Assembly: GCF_042242105.1 (NCBI RefSeq)
Contig: NC_092029.1
Coordinates: 13,037,885-13,101,884 of the forward strand
Reading direction: 5' to 3'
Length of the DNA stretch: 64,000 bases
Source: Pempheris klunzingeri
Lineage: Eukaryota; Chordata; Actinopteri; Acropomatiformes; Pempheridae
The notes beneath the pieces were generated by a model. It made no database searches. It saw nothing but the letters and a program-made list of their open reading frames with translations, and was not told the DNA's origin. Each line of letters opens with the position of its first letter. The first letter of the stretch is position 1. Positions 44,941 to 64,000 of the stretch are shown here, one piece after another. A program made the position numbers and the translations under genes.

Positions 44941-47650
44941 GTATAGTTATAACTGTAATTTCATAGTAAATGCCGGAGAATTATAGCAAAAAGACTCTAA
45001 AAAGCAACGTTTTACTCCTAAACTGGATTCCAACAGTTTGAATAAATACAACTTTTTTTAATCAATTAATTGCTAGAATGTAAGTAGAGTTAACATGTTG
45101 ACCAAATAATCAATTATGTGTAACATTTGTCACTAAAATTAAAAAGTATTTCTCTTGAATGGGCTGTAAAAACTGACACACAGACACTAAAATCATGCAG
45201 CCGTTCATTCTTTCTGCTGTGTGTGATGTGTGAACTGGTTAGTTGACTTCCTTGAAGCTGACGAGGGAGAGCAGCAGGAACGGCTGAAGCTGAACTGACG
45301 ATTGTTGATGTTTTTTTAGTGGCTAAATGGCGACGCAAACTTTCCCTCAGGCCGTTCCTGATGAGCACTGAGGACTGTGAGAGGCTGACAAGTGGCCTCC
45401 ACTGCATGGACCTTGAGATCATTTTATTTTCTGCAACAATTATTGAGGCAACATATGAATGGATTCTTATTTTTTCCCCGTCGTAGCCTCTTTGTCTTTC
45501 TCAATCTGTGTTTGTCAGTATCCCTCACTCTCTCTTAATATTTAAAAGTTTAGAGGTAACAGGGTAATATTGGCAAAGAAAACCTTGGAAAATCAGAAAA
45601 AAACAGGTGTGCCTGTTTGCAATAGATGGCGAAAACATACTTCTCTTTGCAGACGTTACCTTAACACAAGGCCAGGTTATTTCATATTTCATTCATGTTG
45701 TTTCTGATCTGGCCTTCAGTTTGCTTTTATTAAATCTAATTCTTGTTAAATGACTGTTTTGTTCTTTGACAAGGTCTCGGCCTCCTCTAGACTAAATACC
45801 TTTGAATTTTCTGCTGTCCTCTACAATCACCCTCCACTCTCCTACAGTCTGTGAAGTGCATCCCGTGTTACGAACCAGCGAATGTCTCCTTCGTTATGGC
45901 AATATTAAGAAACTGTTAGTCAGGGCTTAAGTTGTTATGCAAACCCCACCACCACCAACACTCTAAGCTGTCAGTTAGTTAACTGGCTGAAGGTCAGGCT
46001 TAGATTATGCACCTCTCAACCCCCGAGCCATGAATATGATGCTTTGTTGAACAAGGAGTAAACATATGCCCCTGGGGGTAGGACTTAGCAGACACACACA
46101 CACGCTGCCTCTCTCTCAGAGCATATGCAGAGTGAATGGGGCTTATTATACACCTGCGAGTGGGGTCAAAGTCTGTCAATCCCAAGCTTATGGTATTATG
46201 ATAGATTATAGAATCACTCTCTAATGGCAGTCATTCAGTTTGTAATCTCAGCAGCTTGATGCAAAAGCACTCAGCGTTCCAGCAAAGGGTCTGTTGAAAA
46301 TAAGGCCTTCTCCTCATTCATCCCTCACTTCCCCCCTTTCACAAAGGTCTTATGACAAGTCAGCTGTTGGTGACATCACAGATGCTGGATCATATGTCAG
46401 AAACCTTTGCTGGCTGACTTACATCCATTGTGGCTCAGCAGCAACTGAGGCCACTTGAGGCCAAAAGAGCGGCGAGGTGCCCCCAGGAGGGGGGGGGCGC
46501 GAGCATGAGAGCTGCCAACAGGCAGGAAAGTGGGGTGGGAAGGTCGGTGGGGGGGCGCTCCTTAGGGCAAGAACATCTGACCCACGTGTGGGTTTGTTTG
46601 TGAGGCCAGCCAGAGAGTGCCCATCTTGCCATCAGCTTGAGAAGACATTTATCATTTGTGTTGAGTGTGTGTGCGTGAATTAGGAAGTGTGCATGTGAGT
46701 GAGCCACTGGATTATTTATTTTTTTTATTTTTTTAACAGCACACATGAGAGACAGACAGACACAAAGAGAGAGAGAGAGAGAGAGTGATAGTTGCTGAAT
46801 CTGCATGTGAGTAAAACATGCTGCCTCTCAAAAATGAAACACTTCATGGATGTTAGTTTGTGGAACATGAGGAAGGTTTCGATCACATGACAGTAGCGCC
46901 ACCTAAAGTCAGCTTCTGAACATAACATATAATTAAAGGCACATAATCATGTAGAGAACATTAAAACTTGCAGATCCAACTGAGTTTACTGTTTAATTCT
47001 CCACTTTAAACCTTTGCAATCAATATATCAGTTGCTTAGACTAACGGTTGCTGTTTATCTTATCTTCTATCAATTATCATAATTTCTGCAGACAGTAAGT
47101 TTCCCTTGAAGTATTACATTTTCTTGGATCTATTTTGTTCTCAAGTTCTGTTATCCCTCACATAAAGTCTTTGAAAGTAGCCCGGCAGACCTTATTTGTA
47201 GCTGCCAGTTACTCTACTCTACTCTTGGCATTCAACCTAATATGAAGGACTTTATTTGTGGAATTTTGCATTTATGATAAAGTCATTTCAAGTAAATTTC
47301 CACTTAATGTTGACATAACTTAATCCAACCACTGGAACAACTGGATTTATAGCTCAGGTTGTCTTTGAACATGAACTCTCCAGTTAAAAAGTGTCACTCT
47401 AGAAAATGGTATTTTTGAAGACAAAAGACATCTATTGATAATATTGGTGCTGTGTAGACCCAAACCTGCCAGGAGGTGCGGAGCTTTATCATAACCAGGG
47501 TTTCTGCCACTAGATGGCATCACAAAGTCATATATGATAAGATCAATGATCCAATAGTGTTTCTCTGTCTCTGCATTGCTGCTGCTGCACTGTTGACACT
47601 TTGACATTGACATGGTGCATCTGATCTGTATTAGTGACTCAGCATCTGCT
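44941..47650. other. Intergenic, no gene recognised
   Basis: No exon, RNA gene or clear element was seen. A G/C-richer stretch lies at about 46440-46620, with a GAGA run at 46769-46786. Confidence 0.5.
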
Positions 47651-47654
47651 CATG

Positions 47655-48060
47655 GACAGCCAAACTATGCCTCATGACCTTAGTATTTAAAATAATAATC
47701 ACAATCACAACCAGAATCAGAATTCCTTTAATAATGCCCAGGGGGAAATTGCTTTTTGTTACACACAGCTCCAAAAGAATAAGAATAAACTTCAAACACA
47801 AAAGTAATAATAATGATAATAATAATAATAATGATACAAATAATACCACTACTACTACTAATAATATATAACACATTCAGAGTGAGGAGATGTATTATAT
47901 AATACTAATAATACTACTACCACCAACAATAACATATAACAACATGTACACTCAGAGTGAGGAGCTGTATTATATAATTGTAATAATAATAACAATAATA
48001 ATATTGTTATTATTATTATAATTATATAACTATGCCTCATGACCTTAGTATTTAAATTAA
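47655..48060. repeat. Degenerate tandem array with two internal duplications
   Basis: A 29-base segment (beginning AACTATGCCTCATGACCTTA) occurs identically at 47663-47691 and 48028-48056. Between them, a segment around TCAGAGTGAGGAG followed by TGTATTATATAAT occurs at 47872-47902 and again, with two differences, at 47948-47978. The filler is AAT/ACT trinucleotide-rich. Confidence 0.8.
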
Positions 48061-48112
48061 TAATCATAAAAAGACTAATTATTATTATCATTATTAGATT
48101 ATGCTAGTACAA

Positions 48113-48114
<2 letters not shown>

Positions 48115-48210
<96 letters not shown>
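48115..48210. repeat. (GATA)24 microsatellite
   Basis: Perfect tetranucleotide run of 96 bases ending 83 bp before the drc1 X-box. Confidence 0.97.
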
Positions 48211-48292
48211 GGATGTGTTAAGAAAAAACATTGTTGCCCTGTCCCTATTTTCCGACTTCACTAAGGTGTCAGTGAAGGCATCAGAAGGCTCT

Positions 48293-48306
48293 GTCGCCAT
48301 AGCAAC
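48293..48306. promoter_or_regulatory. drc1: RFX-type X-box in the drc1 promoter
   Basis: GTCGCCATAGCAAC fits the X-box consensus GTYNCCATRGNAAC at every position and lies 139 bp before the drc1 start codon. RFX factors (with FOXJ1) drive ciliary genes through this motif, which fits DRC1's role in motile cilia. The binding itself is inferred. Confidence 0.7.
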
Positions 48307-48332
48307 GTTTACCAAACACAGTGCTGCAACCT

Positions 48333-48380
48333 GCTAATGGTAGTTTTTGCAAACGGTAGTTTTTGCTAACGGTAGTTTTT
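48333..48380. repeat. Three-copy 16-bp minisatellite in the drc1 5' region
   Basis: Three tandem units of GCWAAYGGTAGTTTTT lie between the X-box and the drc1 ATG, probably in the promoter or 5' UTR. Confidence 0.9.
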
Positions 48381-48444
48381 CTATCTTTATCACTAAAGTA
48401 TTTAACAATTTCTGTCAGTAACTTTTACACAACATACTGCTGAC

Positions 48445-50964
48445 ATGGAGGAAGTTGACAAGGAGCCAAAGGAAAAGGAGGCGTCTATGTAAGAGCTGCT
48501 AACTCCTTACTGTCAATACTGAGAAACACGAGCTACCGAAGCACTAGCAAAAGTGGTTACTCTAATATATGTCTCATTCTGCATGGACTCCTACTTATTA
48601 TTTGTAATAATAACCGGGTTAATAAAATGCACACACTTCAGTTTTTATGATTTATCGTGCTTTGGTTTGGTTTTCGTCTAAATACACCTGCTAAACCTAG
48701 TGTACATCCTCAGGGTCTCCACACAGGATCCCAGCCAGCCTCAGGAGGAGGAGGGGGAACAGAGGGAGAGTGGAGAGGTTTGTTAAGTTTCCAAAACTTT
48801 CTGTGTCCTTTTTCTCTCTGGTTTCATTAGTCAGTGTTTGACAAAAGTCACCATTTTAATCAGTGGGGACCCAGTATACATATATAGAACCCAGCTACAA
48901 AAGGATGTCAGTGATTACTCAGTGAGGTCTGAGACTCATCAGTATTCCACTGTGATCTTTGTCCAGAAAACAAGGCAGCATATATTACTAACCACTCAAC
49001 ACAATGAATAATAATGATATCATCAACAAAATCATTCAAAATCAAACACACAAAACACACAGAATAAGAATAATACGCTTACACTTACAAGGTTCCCATA
49101 AGTCATATTTTGACCTTTTAAAACAGCGTGGTTACTTAAAATATGTATTTTAAAAACCCTGACTTTGTTGGTCTGAAAACTTTTCCCCAGACCTTCAAAC
49201 TTTAGTACCTGATAATAACTGTTAGTTATCGTCTGTTATATCAGTTGAAAATAGCCTCTGATGATATTATTGCTATTATAGTGAGCTACTATTTTACCTG
49301 GACACATTTTACCTGGACTTCCACTCACCTGTAGATAAGATCAACCTAATGTTGTGCCACAGCATGAATAGAAGCTGTCATCTCTTACGTTAGCTGATCA
49401 CTCCACAGAGAATAATCAACCTGCAGAGAGATCTGCAGACATTAGTGACCAACATCCAAACTGCAGTTGACGCCAAAGAGTCGATGAGGAGGACGGACTT
49501 GGAGGAAGCTTGCAGATTTCGGTAATTTTCTACTTTTATCACCTTTAACACTACCTTACCTTTGTCCTAAACCAGGGGAAAAACCCATAAGGGGCAGTTT
49601 TACTTGTGACATCCCCCACACCATCCTTCCCCTTTTGTCTTCCTTCCCTCATGCTTGCCACCTTGTTTGTCCCTCTTGGTTCAGATTGGAGCGGCTGGAG
49701 ACTGATGTAAAATCCAGCCAGGAAAAATTTGAGGAGATCTCCAAAGGGTGGTCCATAGCTAAGCAGAAGGTGATCCCTCAGGAGCTGCAGGAGGCCTTGA
49801 ACAACCAGCAGAAGTTATGCACTGCTCTCATAGACGACAAGAAGCAGCTCATAAATGACCTACAACAGGTAAACCTATCATATACTCTCAGGAAAAGCTT
49901 CTGAGGGCCTCGTCCATTCATTTCACCGGCTGTCTGAACAGGAGCTGAAGGTCGGAGATGATCGCTATGTTAAGGACTTGAGGAGGCAGGCAGAGGAGCT
50001 GGACCTGATGATGGAGAGGATGGAGGAGCAGATGAAAACCCTGACAAAGGCCTACAGGGAGGAGCTGGCCCAGATGGAGGTAGGACCAGATCGGGATCAA
50101 GAAGCAGCTTTAAATGTGTAGTAATTACAACACGCTGAACTATGGTGGTGAACATGTAAACATTATACCTGCCAAACATCAGCGTGTCAACGTGCTGAAG
50201 TTAGCATTTAACTCAAAGCACCACGGTCCCTTAGTATAACCTCAGAGCATGGATGTAGATGTCACTGATTCTAATGGCTGCACTTGTTGTTGGTAGAGAG
50301 TTTATCAGGAGGAAACTGAAGTCTTACTCACAAGAGACAAGACCGATTGGGACAAATACATGAAGGAACTTTGGGACAAAGAGGTCAGGATACCAACACA
50401 CACACACACACGCAGGCCACGTATACCAACCCTCTGTCTAAACATATGGAACCTGTTTCCAGCTGGTGTGGCTGACGGAGAGGCAGAAGAAAGTGAAGGA
50501 GTATGAAGCAACCATTCACAGTCTGATGTTGGATACTAACGAAAAGTTCAGCTACATGCAGACAGACAAGAATTCAAAGTTACAGGTTTGCACAAATATC
50601 ACGATATCATCGTTTGAGTGAAGCTTTTCTGCCATGAGTTCATTTTAATAAAAACCCAGAATCTTCCTTTGATGTTAATTTGAATTTGATTGATGGAGAA
50701 AGAATAATAAGAAATATAGAAGATTGTGATTGTGATTACGTTTCAAATGGCTCACTATTTGACAAACAAAAGTCCCGTGTTGAGAGGCTTTAAGTCCCAG
50801 TCTCGTGTCTGCAGGCTCTGGTGAGGGAGCATCAGCAGCTAAAGGCCACCACCATGATCACGAACCTGAAACTAATCAAACCAAAAAATGACTCAGAAAG
50901 ACACACCCTCAACCTGGACCAGATGAAGAGCAGGATCTATAAGTAGTGCACACTTTCTCTCTCG

Positions 50965-50997
<33 letters not shown>

Positions 50998-52968
50998 GCG
51001 CATTTTTATATTCAATTGACTCTCTGGTTCTTGTGACGGCTTTGTGTTTCAGCCTGAGCACGGAGGTGAATGACCTGTTGATTAAGATTAAAACTCAAAA
51101 GAAACAGATGGCAAAGTCAAGTCAGTCTTTCTACGACAATTACCAACGCAGCATCCTGCAATATGAAGACATACAGAAGAAAATGAAGTGAGTCGTCCCA
51201 TCAGTTTAAAGTCACACTGACATGCTGCACCATTACTTACCTCTTCTTCTTCCTCCCTTTTCCTTCCACCCCCTCCCCTCCTTCCCTTCTCACAGGCACT
51301 CTGCAGTCGCCGATGCCAGGAAGATTGAGAAGATGTGGCTCATGGTTGAAGCAGAGGTGAAGCAGCTAGTGGAGAAGGCTTTGCTCACTGACTCGCTGAT
51401 CTGCAGGCAGCCCCTCGGCGTAGCCTGGAAGTGCCCTCCTGCGGCGTTCATGGGTCTCTCCAGTCCCATCCAGCCCCAGAAACGCAGCTGCCAGGACGCC
51501 TCCCAGTTGTTTCAAACCGGACAGTGCAGTCAGAAGATGGCGGACGGCTCAGTTGGGCCCGGGATGGAGACAGACGACGAGAGCACGGATGGGGAAAGCA
51601 GCCAGGAGGGGGCCGCAGCGCAGAGTGAGGACGGTGCAGAGGTGGATGATGGGAAGTTGACGGTGGAGATACAGAAGGCAGTGATGGAGTTGCTGTGTGA
51701 TGAGGCGGTGAGAGACACGTTCAAGATCCATGTTTATCACAGTAAGAGTTTCTTAAGCACAGGTTTGTACAGAAAAGGACGAGGGAATGGGCCTGTTAAT
51801 AAATGTTTTAGAAGTGCTGATTGGTGGATTTTGTGGCTTTTCTTTCAGAATTCTAATGTTACAGTATGATTATTGAGTATTAGTCACAGCAGCTTGAAAA
51901 AATCCAATATTATGAAATTATGTGACGAGCATCTTCAGCCAATTGTTTCTCTCCCATCTCAGGTCTTCCTGATGGAGGATGAACTCCTGACCACGCTGGC
52001 TCCCCTGGAGAGGGAGGAGCAGTATGTGGTGAAGCTCGGCTTCCTCCTTGATGTGAGTTCATGCAGTGGAACACCTCAGTGTGTTGTTAGACTGCGTGGA
52101 GCAAACACTGAACAACCGGACATGTTTTCTCTTCCAGTCTTTTGGCATTGAGGCGGAGGATTTGCCCAAGTTGGCTAATTTCTTATATGAGTATAACCAA
52201 CGTCAGCAGAGAGAGCAGGTGAGGGGGGAGCTTCCAGCTCAGTTTGTGTACAGTTTCTGTTCCTACATCTTTATCGGTGTTCTGTGTGGCTGCAGGCTCT
52301 TGGTGCTTCAGGGGAATCCAGTGAGAAGGACGAGGACGAAAACACAGACTCTATGACCTTTGAACGCATTGATCCCATTTATATTATCCCCGCTCTGAAA
52401 ATCTTCCTCGAGCAGCTCATGAGGTCCAAGTAAGACCAGCACTCATTTAAACCACTTATGTATGAGCATCGTGTCACTCTTCGCTATGTGTTTCCATGCC
52501 AACGAAGGCAGATATATGGTCTGTGTGATCTGAACATGAAATTATTTGATGCACTAGTTGAGGTCGTGTGTCGCCTCAGTGAAAATGACCCTAACGTGCT
52601 CCTGGTGCTTTCTAAGGCAGAGCTCAGCCCGCCAGCGTTTTCAGCATATTTTAAGCCGGGATACTTCAGAGGATGAAGTCTACTGGAACAGAATGGGCAA
52701 CATCATCTCTGAGGACAGAGTGAAACTGTGGGATGCTGCGGAGATCACACTGAAGCAGTACCAGTGAGTAAAAACCACACACACACACACACACACATGC
52801 ACAAAGCAAACATCCCTCTGTAGCTGAATGAGCGCTTGGCTTCTTGTCTGTGTTTGCAGTGCCGTCCTGACGGAGATCACTGAGCTCCTCCCTGAGACTC
52901 AGAGTCTGCAGCAGCAGAACACAGAGCTGCGGAGGCTGCTGCAACAGTCGATCAACTCAGGAGTCTGA
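48445..52968 (+). CDS. drc1: Dynein regulatory complex subunit 1 (CCDC164)
   Basis: DRC1 is a coiled-coil scaffold of the nexin-dynein regulatory complex, which links doublet microtubules in motile cilia and flagella. Exons: 48445-48488, 48714-48777, 49409-49521, 49685-49868, 49942-50079, 50297-50383, 50463-50585, 50815-50942, 51053-51187, 51296-51707, 51963-52052, 52138-52218, 52296-52429, 52617-52763 and 52860-52968. All junctions are GT/AG and in frame, giving 662 residues (human 740). Conserved landmarks include IPQELQEALNNQQ, DDRYVKDLRRQAEELDLMME and the KIEKMWLMVEAE segment. The C-terminal NYD-SP28_assoc region runs from EDEVYWNRMGNIISEDRVKL to QQNTELRRLLQQS. Exons 1-2 are short and acidic, are the least certain part, and lack the Arg-rich IAAR-type segment seen near the human N-terminus. 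An RFX X-box lies upstream. It converges on otof. Confidence 0.92.
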
Positions 52969-53120
52969 GCGCGTTAGTGTTTGTGTCTTTGCTTTTCTCA
53001 TATGCGTCACAGTTTTACAGACATTCAGTGAGGGTGGGGGCGGTAGTATAGAAAAATAGTTACACAGTAAGCTAATTTGCACAACACAGCAGTTTAATAG
53101 CATTTACATTGTTCGTTTCT

Positions 53121-53290
53121 TGTTCCAGTTTCATAAACATGAAGATTTTCTGCTTTTCTTTGTCACATTTTAGTGGTAAATTGAACATCTTTGGGTTCTG
53201 GACTTTCGGGCAACGACAGCTGGAGGTGTGGGAACCTGTGATGTACATTTTATAGACCAAAAGACGAATCAGTGATTGAGAAAATTATTG
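53121..53290 (+). mobile_element. Dispersed fish repeat in the drc1 3' UTR
   Basis: Contains GAAGATTTTCTGCTTTTCTT, ATCTTTGGGTTCTGGACTTT and ATTTTATAGACCAAAAGACG, the same type of repeat as at 24934-25145. Borders are approximate. Confidence 0.5.
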
Positions 53291-53310
53291 GCCGTTTATA
53301 CAGTAAACCA

Positions 53311-53438
53311 GTGTTTCCCAAACCAGGTCCTGAGGACTCCCTGCCTGCCGTGCATGCTTTAGACGTTTCCTAATCAGGTGTGTTGGAGCAGGGACACGAC
53401 TAAAACATGCAGAGCAGCGGGCCCAGGACCAGGACCCG
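53311..53438. mobile_element. Palindromic MITE-like repeat, internally deleted
   Basis: Starts GTGTTTCCCAAACCAGGTCC, passes through CAGGTGTGTTGGAGCAGGGA and ends with AAAACATGC ... CCAGGACCAGGACC, the inverted form of its start. The two halves are nearly complementary, like an abundant palindromic element of fish genomes (recalled, not searched). Confidence 0.6.
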
Positions 53439-53534
53439 AATAATTCTTAGTAGCTGTCCTAATCAGCAGAGCTGGGACAGCTTGCGTATGTGAAACCACC
53501 AGAGTATGTGCAAAAGGATTTAAATTCTCTGTCA

Positions 53535-53540
53535 AATAAA
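53535..53540 (+). terminator. drc1: drc1 polyadenylation signal
   Basis: AATAAA 567 nt after the drc1 stop, the first canonical hexamer on this strand after the stop. It lies only 33 bp from the opposing otof signal. Confidence 0.7.
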
Positions 53541-53572
53541 GCATTCATTAAATCATGTCGTGGTTGCAGCTT

Positions 53573-53578
53573 TTTATT
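53573..53578 (-). terminator. otof: Polyadenylation signal for otof terminal exon C
   Basis: Minus-strand AATAAA 88 nt after the stop codon of the third otof terminal exon. Its presence at a normal distance supports that exon being a true last exon. Confidence 0.6.
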
Positions 53579-53665
53579 TTTACAGACACAGAAGAAAATA
53601 AACAGGAGGAAAAACCGAGTGCAACATCAGTGAGACGTACAACAGTGCAGAAACGTCCAGTGTTT

Positions 53666-64000
<10,335 letters not shown>

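Larger units (their letters stand above)
52969..53555 (+). other. drc1: drc1 3' untranslated region
   Basis: Runs from the TGA to about 15 nt past the AATAAA at 53535-53540. More than half of it consists of two dispersed repeats (53121-53290 and 53311-53438). Confidence 0.6.

Noticed and set aside
45114-45422. 102-residue minus-strand frame
   Set aside because: No homology recognised, no flanking splice signals and no neighbouring exons.
47631-48315. Hydrophobic Leu/Ile/Tyr-Leu-Ser frames
   Set aside because: They arise from AAT/ATT and GATA repeats.
51708-51741. Second possible donor for drc1 exon 10 (ATCACA|GTAAGAG)
   Set aside because: Good donor, but it shifts the frame into exon 11, while the earlier donor gives the conserved LLCDEA-VFLMEDEL join.
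51222-51869. 215-residue open frame
   Set aside because: It starts in drc1 intron 9 and reads through the true exon 10 donor (GCG|GTGAGA at 51707) into intron 10. Only 51296-51707 is coding.

Overview
This window is eukaryotic and looks like a ray-finned (teleost) fish chromosome. It has intron-split genes with GT/AG splice sites, long microsatellites and dispersed repeats typical of percomorph fish. It holds five protein-coding genes that I could build exon by exon: snx3 (+, 3' part only), nr2e1/TLX (-, complete), ostm1 (+, complete), drc1 (+, complete) and otof/otoferlin (-, 3' part only). No tRNA, rRNA, CRISPR array or bacterial feature is present.

Layout. 1-7741 is probably snx3 intron 1. 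The last three snx3 coding exons lie at 7742-11120 and end tail-to-tail with nr2e1 (nine coding exons, 20108 down to 13784). About 17 kb of gene-free DNA follows, with candidate regulatory islands, before ostm1 (six exons, 37156-40882). About 7 kb of repeat-rich DNA then leads to drc1 (15 exons, 48445-52968). drc1 converges on otof, whose 3' exons run from the right edge (64000) down to 53666.

How the genes relate. snx3-nr2e1-ostm1 is the same neighbourhood as human 6q21, and drc1-otof the same as human 2p23, so the window joins two blocks that are separate in human. The products act in different places: SNX3 in endosomal retromer sorting, NR2E1 in neural and retinal progenitors, OSTM1 in lysosomes and osteoclasts with ClC-7, DRC1 in the nexin-dynein regulatory complex of motile cilia, and otoferlin in hair-cell synaptic exocytosis.

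Most notable. otof carries unusual tandem exon duplications. Three terminal exons, each encoding a whole C-terminal transmembrane anchor, share the same splice phase; the third, at 53666-53852, is divergent and has its own poly(A) signal. A 99-nt exon at the start of the last C2 domain is also present twice, with different calcium-loop residues. Also of note are an in-frame alternative donor in nr2e1 exon 1 (385 or 396 residues), a perfect RFX X-box in front of drc1, and MiT/TFE and CGCG-type motifs in front of ostm1.
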